NCBI GenBank assembly: GCA_030220185.1
Contig: JASPKZ010009885.1
Span: forward strand, 45,662 to 109,661
DNA from: Diploptera punctata
Taxonomy: Eukaryota > Arthropoda > Insecta > Blattodea > Blaberidae
DNA: 64,000 nucleotides
Reading direction: 5' to 3'
Shown here: one piece after another, positions 1 through 9,125 of the stretch
Layout: every line of letters begins with the position of its first letter
How positions within the stretch are numbered: position 1 is the first letter of the stretch
Made by a program: the position numbers and the translations under genes
Notes under the pieces: generated by a model
Databases searched by the model: none
What the model saw: the letters and a program-made list of their open reading frames with translations, nothing else
What the model was told of the DNA's origin: nothing

Positions 1-104
1 AAATTTGTATTCGTCAGATCCTGCTTCAAATCCCGGAGTTCACCAAATTCACTGAAGTTTTTTTTCGTGATTTTCTACTGATATTATCCAAATACGCAGA
101 TAGA

Positions 105-247
105 TAAAATCAGCTATAACGGTTGGGGACTCGATACGCTAACCACATGTCACCCCTATACTGGCTGAATGATTGTTTACGTATGTGATTAATATATGTA
201 GGCCTAGATGTGAGGCCAAAAGTCGATTGCAAGGCCTGTCGCGCCAT
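105..247 (+). repeat. SINE-D 3' fragment
   Basis: The motif AATCAGCTATAAC, followed by the CCACATGTCACCCC block and a GGCCTGTCGCGCCA end, matches the 3' half of the SINE-D copies at 60693-61013 (+) and 18787-19124 (-). The tRNA-like head is missing. Confidence 0.6.
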
Positions 248-420
248 ATACGTCTACTAGCAGTATTACCGAATATGTTGAAATGTCGCAAAGTATAACT
301 GAAGTAAGAAAAAAAAACGCTGTAGCGATCGCATTTTTTCCGCAACGAAACTTTATGTACGATTTAATTATGAAAAGAAGACATGTTGTACCGTATTCCG
401 TATATCAGCAAAATCAGTAA

Positions 421-1143
421 ATAAGTAAAATTTGAATAGAAACTTACTGTATCATACATTATAAACATTCAATCCCCATCGAGTATGTTCCCTCCTTGTA
501 AAAATGTGAATAAATGTCCTACTTGATAACTCACGTAACAAAAAACAAAACTATAACTATTCAAATAACATAAAAGTTTATAAATTAATGTAACTTTTTG
601 CTAAAAAAAACTACATTAAACATAACATTTTATTTGTATTTTTCCACTTGAGAACACAAGAGGTTACAAATGTTATTTTCTATCGGTGTTTACGTCTCAC
701 AAGCAGGAAATATGGGAATGAAAGAGGGGTATGAAAAATGGAGGGAAACCACAAGGATTGTGCCCATTGAAATGAGTTGTAATTATTAGATGCGAGGACT
801 GTGTAAATAGTAAAATTTGAATAGAAACTTACTGTATCATAAAATTTAATCTTCCCTCCTTGTAAAAATGTGAATAAATGTCCTACTTGATAACTCACGT
901 AACAAAAAACAAAACGATAACTATTCAAATAACATAAAAGTTTATAAATTAATGTAACTTTTTGTTCAAAAAACTGTATTAAACATAACATTTTATTTGT
1001 CGTTTTTCCACTTGAGAACACAAGAGGTTACAAATGTTATTTTCTATCGATGTTTACGTCTCACAAGCAGAGCATATGGGAATGAAAGAGGGGTATGAAA
1101 AATGGAGGGAAACCACAAGGATTTGTGCCCATTGAAATGAGGT
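421..1143. repeat. Tandem ~350-bp direct duplication
   Basis: Positions 421-777 and 804-1143 are near-identical direct copies. Each runs from AGTAAAATTTGAATAG to GTGCCCATTGAAATGAG. They differ by a few substitutions and by an extra stretch (about 457-487) in copy 1. Each copy ends with a degraded piece of LINE-A (GGGAATGAAAGAGG onward). Only copy 2 continues into more LINE-A sequence, so the duplication probably happened after the LINE inserted. Confidence 0.85.
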
Positions 1144-1250
1144 GGGAGAATAACATTAACGATAATTTGATACAGTGAATTACGGGAAAACATTAGCTCA
1201 GGATTGGAATGCGTGGAGAGCTTATGTCTATAGTGTCAGTCAGTTAGTTT
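1069..1250 (+). mobile_element. LINE-A C-terminal remnant
   Basis: The order of motifs (GGGAATGAAAGAGG, GAGGTGGGAGAATAACATTA, AAAACATTAGCTCAGGAT, GGAGAGCTTATGTC) follows the 3' coding end of the better LINE-A copy at 39541-39775. It is frame-broken. The end is a degraded AGTCAGTTAGTTTAG tail in place of the GTAA repeats. Confidence 0.75.
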
Positions 1251-1261
1251 AGCTAGTTACT

Positions 1262-1430
1262 TAGACTACGATGAACAGAAACTTGTAGGAAAACCACAGG
1301 AAAAGCGTTCAGCAGAATAAGGTGGGAAAACAGTATTAACCATGATGCTCTTCGATTATACAGGGGATTATTGGAAAGTATTAGCTCAGGATAGGCCGGA
1401 TTCGATTCTGGCATTAAGTCATTAAACAAT
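1262..1430 (+). mobile_element. LINE-A C-terminal remnant (second)
   Basis: This directly follows the previous remnant and repeats the same coding order (CTTGTAGGAAAACCACAGG, GGTGGGAAAACAGTATTAAC, GTATTAGCTCAGGATAGG). It is an older, tail-to-head LINE-A copy without an open frame. Confidence 0.65.
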
Positions 1431-1544
1431 GAACTCTCTGTTGCAACAATCATATTTCCATATTTTCCATAGACTTATGGTGTTTTGAAAAACACAAACT
1501 TTAGTTATTTAAAGATAAGAGCAAAAATGTTTAAGCGTCTAAAA

Positions 1545-1965
1545 CTGCATTTACTTTAAAAAGTCCGTCACGAAGAATCTTGTAAACTATGAGAATTCCT
1601 CAGCAAGTTGAATATATGTAGATTTTGTTGACATGTATTTATTTTGTTAATTAAATTATTCGGTTTTGTAGCGAGAAAAAAATATGGTGACCACAAGAGT
1701 GATTATTTAAATTTCGGGTTTCAAGTAAACCCCCACTCCTAATTATCGGATATTGCTTTTTTTTTCAGAGTACTTTTCTCGTTTTATTTCAGTAGCATGT
1801 AATGGGTTTCGTTCCAAAAATTCTAAAATTGCATCCACCAGAGCGATTTTTAAATGTTTGCATCAGACAAAGTCTTCACTCTTAATTATCCAATTTTGCT
1901 GGTTAAGGAACTCGACCTTACTTTACTTAATTGATTCATATATGCCAAGTTTATATATATATATA
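1545..1965 (+). repeat. Dispersed repeat DR1
   Basis: It shares ordered blocks with 17845-18235, 33528-33792 and 57195-57500: AAGTCCGTCACG, GAATTCCTC, CTCGTTTTATTTCA, GATTTTTAAAT, CAATTTTGCTGGTTAA and GAACTCGACCTTA. Its right end runs into a TA tract and then SINE-A, the same arrangement as at 18235. No coding potential is recognised. It may be a non-autonomous DNA element or satellite-like repeat. Confidence 0.65.
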
Positions 1966-1977
1966 TATATATGCCTA

Positions 1978-2335
1978 TCCACCGCTGTGGTTTCGAGGTG
2001 AGCGTGTTGCCTTGTCACGCAGCGGGCCCGGGTTCGATACCCGGTCGGGGCAGTTTTTTCGGGTGAGGTTTCTATCGGGGTTTTTCCTCACCTGTAAGAC
2101 AAATGTCAGGAAAACTTTAAGGCCCAAACGGTCCCCGAAATCATATGGCTATCATCATCATCATCATCCTTATCATTATCATCATCATGATCGTCATCCT
2201 TCACCGGTGTGGAAAGCAACGGGAAGCTACCACACCTACAATTCCCTAGTAAAGCTGCAAGCTTAGCATGAAAATGCTATGATTGCAGTGAAGGACCTGC
2301 CTTCGGGCAGAATTACTATGGATGGATATATATAT
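1978..2335 (+). mobile_element. SINE-A, full length
   Basis: The tRNA-like head begins CCACCGCTGTGG and has a GGGTTCGATACCCGG B box. The body carries GTAAGACAAATGTCAGGA and a CAT/ATC-rich microsatellite. The 3' end has a long hairpin around TAGCATGAAAATGCTA and a small CTGCC...GGCAG hairpin, then ATGGATGGATATATA. It is a Pol III-type retroposon and encodes no protein. Confidence 0.9.
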
Positions 2336-2590
2336 ATAATCCTGGGCGAGGTTTTTTGGAGTTTTTCCTCACCTATAAGACAAATGTCAGGAAGCTTAGG
2401 ACCCAAAGGTCCCCGAAAAAAATCCGGCCATCATCATCATCATCATCATCATCGTCCTTATCATTATGATCATCATCATCCTTCACAGGTGTAGAAAGCA
2501 TCGGGAAGCTACCACGCCTATAATTCCCTAGAAAAGCTGCAAAGCATAGCATGAAAATGCTATGATTGCAGTGAAAGACCTGTCCTCTCT
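2336..2590 (+). mobile_element. SINE-A, 5' truncated
   Basis: It starts inside the body (GGGCGAGG, then TTTTTCCTCACCTATAAGAC) immediately after the tail of the previous SINE-A. It keeps the 3' hairpin region up to GTGAAAGACCTGTCCTC. The pair forms a head-to-tail dimer in which the second copy lacks its tRNA head. Confidence 0.85.
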
Positions 2591-2682
2591 CGATATCTAC
2601 TAGGTAGGACAGTTGAAGATTTGTAAAAGTTTCAAGAATATTTTCATGAGAAGAGCCTCAGTAGCTACATTACTTTGGAATT
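2590..2682 (+). repeat. Dispersed repeat DR2
   Basis: Its core resembles TCGATATCTACTAGGTAGGA...GAAGATTTGTAAAA. It recurs at 3095-3190 (-), 31100-31205, 34690-34800, 54655-54880 and 57640-57745, usually next to TA tracts. Confidence 0.55.
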
Positions 2683-2815
2683 TCTTCTTATTCTTCTTCT
2701 TCACTTCACGGGCTAGGCAAATTGCCTCTTCCACCTCACAGTTGTTCTGTCCATCTTTTCACTGGCCTTCCTACATTCCTTGAACCTTTTGGCTTGTAGT
2801 TAAATATTGCCTTTG
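2681..2815 (-). mobile_element. LINE-C 3' end
   Basis: On the minus strand this encodes the last residues of the LINE-C protein (FNYKPRG..., then the KRWTEQL-type end), then the GGAAGAGGCAATTTGCCT hairpin, CCCGTGAAGTGAAG and a GAA repeat. Compare the longer copies at 14229-15065 and 19885-20195. It is severely 5' truncated. Confidence 0.8.
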
Positions 2816-3094
2816 GAATTTGCTAAAAGCACTAAGGTTGATGATTGGACATGATATCGTTGTGTTGCTAATAAAATGATTTGTGGGCAGACAACACAAC
2901 AGCACAACCTTGGATACAAACCCACATCCCAACGGGTCTCCACAGCGTTTGGAGATGAAGGGTTCAAATCAAAACTTAACTTTATATGTGTTTTGTAGCT
3001 CAGTTCCACGTAAATGTAATTGTTGTGGTATTATGCAATGTTTTGTCGATTGATTCCTGAATTATCACTTATTAGCTAATTTCAGAGGAATCAG
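2816..3094. other. Unassigned stretch
   Basis: No recognised repeat or coding signal. The 69-codon minus-strand frame has no recognisable similarity. Confidence 0.4.
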
Positions 3095-3190
3095 GCTATT
3101 GAGTTTGTTTTCAAGAAAATATTTTTGAAAACAATTGTACAGATCTTCGCCGATCCTATCCAGTAGACACCGAAAATGATCATCAGATCA
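3095..3190 (-). repeat. Dispersed repeat DR2 (inverted)
   Basis: The reverse complement carries the DR2 core (ATTTTCGGTGTCTACTGGAT...ATCGGCGAAGATCTGTAC). It abuts the TA tract at 3199. Confidence 0.55.
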
Positions 3191-3197
3191 TCACAAT

Positions 3198-3198
<1 letters not shown>

Positions 3199-3239
<41 letters not shown>
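3199..3239. repeat. (TA)n microsatellite
   Basis: About 20 uninterrupted TA units lie between DR2 and SINE-D. Confidence 0.95.
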
Positions 3240-3240
<1 letters not shown>

Positions 3241-3244
3241 CTTC

Positions 3245-3567
3245 ATAGCGCGACAGACCTAGAAGGCCTTTGACTTACCAGACGGCTGATGGCCTCGCAT
3301 CCACACGCGATAATCACAGAGATGGACGATCATCTAACCAGAATAGGGGTGGTATGTTGAGTCCTCCAGACGTTATAGCTGGTTTTCTGAACCTGGAGCA
3401 GCTATTTATTGTAGCGTTTAAAATTATTCACGGTGCTGGGTGGGCACCGGTCTATACTGGCTGCAGTTCCATGTTAAAAATGTTCCTCCATGGGGATTTG
3501 ATCCATCCCAAGTCCCGTAGTTCTGCAGTTAGGCATCATGTCTTAAACCGCTCGGTTAAGGCGCGGG

Positions 3568-3572
<5 letters not shown>
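3245..3572 (-). mobile_element. SINE-D, full length
   Basis: Read on the minus strand, a tRNA-like head (CCTTAACCGAGCGGTTTAAG A box; long variable region) is followed by a body containing CCCACCCAGCACCGTG and AACCAGCTATAAC, ending at GTCGCGC. Related copies lie at 18787, 32122, 40066 and 60693. Head layout suggests a Leu/Ser-type tRNA origin; this is inference. Confidence 0.8.

Positions 3573-3623
<51 letters not shown>
3573..3623. repeat. (CA)n(TA)n microsatellite
   Basis: A short CA run passes into about 20 TA units immediately upstream of the SINE-D head. Confidence 0.95.
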
Positions 3624-3627
<4 letters not shown>

Positions 3628-3649
3628 GTAGATTATCGCGGATATAAGT

Positions 3650-3755
3650 ATGATTAAGAAAGCTTTCTTGGATTCAAGGTTGGTCTATGACCACTGATTC
3701 AGTAGCCAGAGGCCAACCTTGAATCCATGGCACAGAAAACCCAAGAAAGCTTTCT

Positions 3756-3760
<5 letters not shown>
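3650..3760. repeat. Inverted repeat, ~35-bp arms
   Basis: The left arm AAGAAAGCTTTCTTGG...ATTCAAGGTTGG is mirrored by CCAACCTTGAATCC...CCAAGAAAGCTTTCTT, with about 25 nt between the inner blocks. It lies between two TA tracts. Confidence 0.8.

Positions 3761-3805
<45 letters not shown>
3758..3805. repeat. (TA)n microsatellite
   Basis: About 22 TA units, adjoining the 3' end of a minus-strand SINE-A. Confidence 0.95.
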
Positions 3806-3806
<1 letters not shown>

Positions 3807-3922
3807 CCATAGTAATTCTGCCCGAGGGCAGATCTTTCACTGCAATCATAGCGTTTTCATGCTATGCTTTGCAGCTTTACTAGGGAATTATAGGTGTGGT
3901 AGCTTACAGTTGCTTTCCAATC
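3805..3922 (-). mobile_element. SINE-A 3' fragment
   Basis: Minus-strand copy of the SINE-A end: CCATAGTAATTCTGCCC, the CTGCCC/GGGCAG hairpin, then the longer hairpin and GGGAATTATAGGTGTGG. The head is absent. Confidence 0.85.
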
Positions 3923-3984
3923 TATATACAATAGGCCTATGTATGTATGTATATGTGTGTGTGGGGGGGGTGTTGTGTTGTGTT

Positions 3985-4345
3985 AACGTTCTAGCGGTCG
4001 CAGTTTTTGTTTTACGGAACCAAACTCGGCATATAGTATATAACAATAAATGAAAAAAGAAATGAAGAATTACTTGTGGCTTGTTTCTTGTGTTTTGACG
4101 GTTTATTTATCAACGAACCCTCGAAAGGGGACCCTGAAACTCCGAACTCCCTCTGCAAAGCACAAACAGTAAAATCTTATATTAATCTTAATGGTCATTT
4201 GGCTGCAATAAGAATAATAAATAAAATAAATGAAAAAAATATAAGATGGTATTCTTTAACCAGCAAAATTGATCATTAGGAATAGGAAGTCACTTAGCTG
4301 CCGCAGTTTTAGATTTTTTTTTTTGCAATCAAACTCAGTATTTTA
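3985..4345 (-). repeat. DR1 fragments flanking unassigned DNA
   Basis: 3985-4042 and 4285-4345 both resemble the reverse complement of the DR1 core (TCTAGCGGTCGCAGTTTTTG; AGCTGCCGCAGTTTTAGAT). The 240 bp between them shows nothing recognisable. Confidence 0.4.
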
Positions 4346-4639
4346 TATTGAAATAGAACGAAAAAACTACTCGAAATCGGTCCATTGTTATAAATGAGAA
4401 TGTATGTGAAGCGCGAAATATTATAAAATTGTCTAGTAGCCGCCACGTTTGAATTGTCGCAATGTTTCTGTACACCATATAATACTCCGTACATAATTAA
4501 CCCTTAAAATGGCAATGTGTCCTGATACATTGATCCAATTTATTTAATATTTTTTATAAAGCAACGAAAAATGAATTAGTTGAAATTATTTAAATTTGTG
4601 TGAAATTATACAATATGAATAACTTACGTTTTTGCGCGA

Positions 4640-5140
4640 TAGCGCGTTTTGTCGTACTTACAGCAATGGCGACCATGATTGAAAATTAAATTTACTACAT
4701 TTCGGGGTTGCCAACCTAAATAACGCGTGTGGGAAGTAAAATCACTGCCCTTTATGTATACTACATGCAATGTGCGTACAAAATATCCAAATATCCAAAA
4801 GGAAGTGTTAATATACATTATACGAAACAAATCACTGCATTTTAAAATAAGTATACTTTATTTGAAACAATAAAACAATAAATACGTACTTGCTGCCATG
4901 TTATCACTAATTGGTCTCACGACCTCCTATATTTTTTCAACTAATAAACATTGCCCACACTGTTAACGTTAGTCAATTGTTTATAATGAACGCAAATATT
5001 TCCAACAAAGATGTTATTATTTTACTCTTATTTATTATTTTGAAAACACCATCGCGCAAAAAAAAATAATGTTAATATACATTATACGAAACAAATCACT
5101 GCATTTTACAACCTCGCATCGTAATATACTATTTTGCATG
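4640..5140 (+). repeat. Dispersed repeat DR3, copy 1
   Basis: It shares long ordered blocks with 9850-10395: GTTAATATACATTATACGAA, CTTTATTTGAAACAAT, GCCATGTTATCACT, TTTCCAACAAAGATG and GAAAACACCATCGCGC. The block GTTAATATACATTATACG occurs twice within this copy (about 4807 and 5072). No coding domain is recognised. Confidence 0.75.
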
Positions 5141-5254
5141 GTTGGTTTGTTTTCTCTGCAGTCAGTCACATATCAATGAGTTAACATAAGAAATTGAAAT
5201 TATACTTATAGTTTATATAGGCCTATAAATATATAGGCTATATACATTGGCTAT

Positions 5255-5440
5255 TAGGAATCGGACAATGTCAAAGACATTAATCAAACGATGATCTATC
5301 TATCTATCTATCTATCTATAGAATCGGACAATGTCAAAGACATTAATCAACCGATGATCTATCTATCTATCTATCTATCTATAGATAGATCATCGGTTGA
5401 TTAATGTCTTTGACATTGTCCGATTCCTAATAGCCAATTT
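5255..5440. repeat. LINE-B tail, duplicated then inverted
   Basis: The LINE-B 3' end (GAATCGGACAATGTCAAAG...GATGATCTATC) occurs twice in direct order (5262-5319, 5321-5382). It then occurs once inverted (5383-5428), where it continues as the LINE-B copy on the minus strand. The TCTATC runs pair with the TAGATAG run, giving a large potential hairpin. Confidence 0.85.
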
Positions 5441-5835
5441 TGTCAGTCCATCCAATCTCCTGGTTGTAGATGTTTCTCCTTCATGTATAAACATATTCCC
5501 TGACTCCAGGAGGTTTTAGGTCTTCCTCTGCCTCGTCTTCCCTCAGGTTTCCATTCCAAAACAGATTTTGGTAGTCGATCCTCTTCCATTCGCTAGACAT
5601 ATCCGTACCATCTTAATTGCTGAATTTTAATATAATCTAAAATAGTATCTTCAATCTTCATTTTCTCCCTTATAACTGAATTCCTAATTTTTTCTCTTCT
5701 TGAAATTCTTGCTGCCCTTCGTATAAAGTCCATTTCCGTTGCCAAAAGATACTTATTTGTTTTTGTTGTTAATGGCCAAAGTTTTGCTCCCTAAGTAATG
5801 ATGCTTTTAACAATTGTATGATATATATATTACAA
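5384..5835 (-). mobile_element. LINE-B C-terminal fragment
   Basis: The minus strand carries the LINE-B protein end in broken frames: a KMDFIRRAARISRREKI-type block, then DYIKTQQLRWYG and WNGNLRE-type residues. After that come the AATGTCAAAGACATT hairpin and the GATA tail. It matches 29310-30040 (+) and 52305-53220 (-). The RT active site is not included. Confidence 0.85.
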
Positions 5836-5990
5836 ACAAAAACTGCATCACGCAGGAACTGTGCTAAGCGAATTCCTCACCAAGTCGAATTTATGGTTCT
5901 ATTTTGCTGGTTTATGCAATATAATATAGGAATTCGCTTAGTTTACACAGTTCCTGCGTAATAGAGTTTTTACTTTAACATAACTAGTTA
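5835..5990 (+). repeat. DR1 fragment
   Basis: The block GCGAATTCCTCACCAAGTCG is shared with 17880-17900, followed by TTGCTGGTTTATGC. A short inverted echo (GGAATTCGCTTAG, ACAGTTCCTGCG) follows at 5929-5957. Confidence 0.5.
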
Positions 5991-6274
5991 AGTTTGCTAT
6001 GGTTTATATAAAACATAATTTTTTCGAACGTAAAAATTGAATTGTATTCTTTATTCAAAATATTGCAGGTATACACTGGTAAGATAGATTTTTGTATTCT
6101 ATGATGTGTAGTTGTAGTTAAAATTTATTTTTTGTTATTATTACAGAAGATGAGAAATCTGCATTTAAATATAGGTAAGTGATGGCCAGACCTCAATTAT
6201 CAAAAAAGAAATAGCCTACATGATTTAAGATATCTAAAATTATTTATATGTTAAGAATGGTCCTTATTTAGATT

Positions 6275-6525
6275 AAAAAAAGGTAAAGTGATCCCACTAC
6301 AGACCATAGGATACCCTTGGGATAGTAGGAGGTTAAGGCTTCCATAATCGACACTTGATATCAGCCGGGTTGTCAACCCTGCGTGACGGCCTTTACCCCC
6401 AGAACAAGCATCTGGTACTCATTTCCGTTAGAGACTGAATCGACCTCAGGGAATTGGTGCCACCAGAAGATTTTGGGTCAGTTTAAAAATCCCGACGAGG
6501 GGTGGAATTAAAATGTCGTCTGATT
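6275..6525 (-). mobile_element. SINE-B, head truncated
   Basis: On the plus strand it begins AAAGTGATCCCACTACAG, the SINE-B 3' end reversed. It continues through AGCCGGGTTGTCAACCC, CTGCGTGACGGCC and CATTTCCGTTAGAGACTG to CAGTTTAAAAATCCCGACG. The tRNA-like head seen at 37311 is lost. Confidence 0.8.
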
Positions 6526-6895
6526 TCAGCGTACATTTTATATTTTTTCCCCTTTTGATCCAATTTGATTACAATAAATTAACATAATCCGTGCCGCATG
6601 GACCTCAATTTATAAATAAGGCATTTAAAAAAAATAGGCTACTTACATCAAAGTATTTTTATTTATTTTCCATTGTCTTAAAAAATAAATAAATCAATAC
6701 ATATCTTCAAACACAGTTATTTTAATTAAATTGACTGTTAACATCGTAAATCTTTACTATTACATAACAATATTACGCGCCTATTCTAGCCAAATGCGGC
6801 ACGGGTTTGTCATCTTAAATATCAACAAAATATATTTTTAATTAGTTCTTGCAACCAAAGGAAAAAAAATAGAGGGTCTGCTGAATTAAATGCGA
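6526..6895. other. Unassigned AT-rich stretch
   Basis: No repeat or coding signal recognised. Confidence 0.4.
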
Positions 6896-7405
6896 AAAGT
6901 CGAAAATAGCTAAAGACCATCCTTATCTTGTACTTCTTGACAAATTCCCAAGAAAAATACTAGAAGGGATCCCACTTGGTAGAAGAAGAAGAGAACAGCC
7001 AAAAATAACGTTTTTCATGGTGTTTTAATGCAGACATGAGTTCCTGAGATACGTAGCTGGATATACCTTACAAGATAAAATAAATAGCTAAGATATTAGT
7101 AATGAGCTTAACGTATTCAGCTTAACAGAAGAATCATATAAAAATCGGTTCGACCACATTCAAAGAATGTATAACAAAACAGTTAATTATATTTAAGCCA
7201 GAAGGGGTATAGATGTGTATGACGGCCAAGAGCACGATAGAGAGATCAGTTTTCTGCATGAAGCCAGAACAAACGTTTTGCAGTACAATCCGTGAAGATG
7301 ATGGTGTTTTATGAGGGAAGAGGTTGACTGATAGAGATTTGAATGACAGATATAGGGAGGAGGACAGCAGATTAATTGGGCGTAGGAAGATGTGATATCT
7401 GCTAT
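6896..7405 (+). mobile_element. LINE-D fragment split by another LINE
   Basis: 6896-7027 encodes a FPRKILEGIPLGRRRR-type LINE C-terminal block. 7301-7405 continues the element (TTGAATGACAGATA..., GGGCGTAGGAAGATGTGA). The second LINE-D copy at 59945-60140 (-) reads continuously across this point through ATGGTGTTTTAAAC, so it confirms the pre-insertion order. Confidence 0.75.
7028..7300 (+). mobile_element. LINE insertion with 11-bp TSD inside LINE-D
   Basis: Translation gives LRYVAGYTLQDKI, then a short gap and DISNELNVFSL...RFDHIQRM, a typical LINE C-terminal region of the LINE-C type with stops. It is bounded by ATGGTGTTTTA at 7017-7027 and 7301-7311. This is a true 5'-truncated retrotransposition event. 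Confidence 0.75.
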
Positions 7406-7408
7406 ATA

Positions 7409-7985
7409 CAGAGTGTAACTAAATTCCCATTCTCAGACTTTGAGGACGTGCAGTGGAGACCAAGGCAGTTACGTTTAGCACAGAAACTCGTGTCCGGAAA
7501 CGTAGCATTTTCCTGCTACTCGCAAAATATACAACACACATTGCTCTCTCATACGCCTGCTGTTTGTGGTCTGGGTCTAGAAGAAGGGCTCGATATAATG
7601 GCCACCTTCATCAACTCAGATAGCGTCTACGGTATATACGTATCATGTTCTGATACACACGATCACCAACCCTTGGTCCTGCAACATCCGCCGCAGCCAT
7701 TAACCCGCGCCAGTAAGTCTTCCTCGGATACCACAGGGGTTCCTTAAATAAGGGATTTCATATGACTCTACAGGTTTTCTAGCGGGGTCAAGTTGGGGAG
7801 AACGTGCAATGTCTTTGGCACCGAAAATGCGGGGAGAGTTGATCATGTGTTGTGGTATTTTGCGTGTGTGTAGCGAGAAGAAAACGGTATTTTTCCGGAC
7901 GTGAGTTTCTATGTTTAAACGTAACAATCTAGGTCCCCACTACACGTCCTCAAAGTCTGTAATATGGGAATTTAGTTACGCCCTG
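7409..7985. mobile_element. MITE with ~150-bp terminal inverted repeats, TA target
   Basis: The ends CAGAGTGTAACTAAATTCCC and its inverted match CAGGGCGTAACTAAATTCCC are each flanked by TA (7407-7408, 7986-7987). The arms extend through GACTTTGAGGACGTG and the CAAAATA...CAACACA block to about 7560 and 7835. No transposase is encoded; the 123-codon plus-strand frame is incidental. It is probably a non-autonomous member of the Tc1/mariner superfamily. Confidence 0.8.
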
Positions 7986-8019
7986 TATAAAGTTAACTGT
8001 ACGCTTAATTAGCACATTT

Positions 8020-8024
8020 TTAAA

Positions 8025-8096
<72 letters not shown>

Positions 8097-8106
8097 GTGT
8101 GTGTGA
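8020..8106. repeat. (TA)n(TG)n compound microsatellite
   Basis: About 12 TA units run into about 30 TG/CG units. Confidence 0.95.
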
Positions 8107-8124
8107 CATGATAAGAAAAATAAA

Positions 8125-8195
8125 TGCGTGGACGGGGTTTTAACCAGAACCTCTGGATTGATACTCCAGTGCGCTACCAATTACGCTACCAAGCA
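8125..8195 (-). repeat. tRNA-like SINE head (unclassified)
   Basis: The minus strand reads TAGCGTAATTGGTAGCGC (A box) and GGTTCTGGTTAAAACCCC (a degraded B box). Mismatched arms suggest a SINE or tRNA pseudogene, not a functional tRNA. Confidence 0.5.
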
Positions 8196-8199
8196 AATC

Positions 8200-8855
8200 T
8201 AGTACAGACATTTATTTTTTAATATATATTCTCTATTACGAGAGGAAGCGGGAACTCGGTCTCCACTGCCATCTAGTAACCCCTATAACAAGTAAGCAAA
8301 TTAAAGAGAATATTTTTACTTTATAGCAGTGACGTTTCTTAATTTCGAAGTTATTCTCTTCTCTTCACAACCATCTCCCGTTAACTTTGTGGCCGTTTTA
8401 TAAAGTTTACAGTACGTGATATTATAATGAGGCAAAAGATAAAATAAGATCGGAAAGAACTGATATGAGACATTTAGTGTTAAATAAAAATATATTGCTG
8501 TATCTTTTTTTCACAATAGTTTTCCGTTAACGAGGAAATAAAGCCAGGGACAGCTGTGTTTCTTTCGGTTGATTAATGGCTGACACTTGATTGAACAAAT
8601 GTAAATATCCACGGCTTGTGTCTGTCTCCACCAGAATTGGGTCGCATCATTCTTTTGTTTGTTCACACCAATTAAATACTTTGACAGCAATCACGTGACA
8701 CATTATTGTTGAAACCAACATTTCACATTTAATATCAGTCATCATGGACACAAACTGCAACATATTCAGATGTTAGCGGTGCGGGGGCAGGAAGTATCAA
8801 ATTGTATTATTCATTAAAAAAACATATTATGTTAATGTAGTTAAAATAAACAATG
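8200..8855. other. Unassigned stretch
   Basis: No feature recognised in about 650 bp. Confidence 0.4.

Positions 8856-8856
<1 letters not shown>

Positions 8857-8886
<30 letters not shown>
8857..8886. repeat. (TA)n microsatellite
   Basis: About 15 TA units. Confidence 0.95.
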
Positions 8887-8890
<4 letters not shown>

Positions 8891-8919
8891 ATACCTTAAT
8901 TCAACGTCACCCGTGTTGG

Positions 8920-9125
8920 TACTTTTACATGCCCCACGCCATCCAGGCCTCATAGGAACACGACCTGACGTGAGAGGATTTGAAACTCTGGATCACACAC
9001 ATACTTTTTGACCACACAAGGATATGGTTCAGCTCAGGCCATGTCCTAAACAACACGAACATTTAAGACAAGACACGCCTATTCACTAATACATTCATAC
9101 TAATCAAGGTGAATCATCAACAATA
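8920..9125 (-). repeat. Dispersed repeat DR4 (SINE tail module)
   Basis: It shares CATACTTTTTGACCACA, AAGGATATGG, AGACAAGACACGCC and CATACTAATCA blocks with 24080-24295. The reverse complement of the same module forms the tail of the SINE at 25620-25865. Confidence 0.65.

Noticed and set aside
1931..2494. His-rich frames that might be metal-binding proteins
   Set aside because: The CAT/ATC microsatellite inside SINE-A gives poly-His in one frame; no gene context.
3270..4053. Frames with YIYIYI runs
   Set aside because: Caused by (TA)n tracts running into SINE-D or SINE-A sequence.
7376..7747. A 123-codon plus-strand frame
   Set aside because: It starts outside and runs into the MITE; the terminal inverted repeat is inside the frame and no protein similarity is seen.
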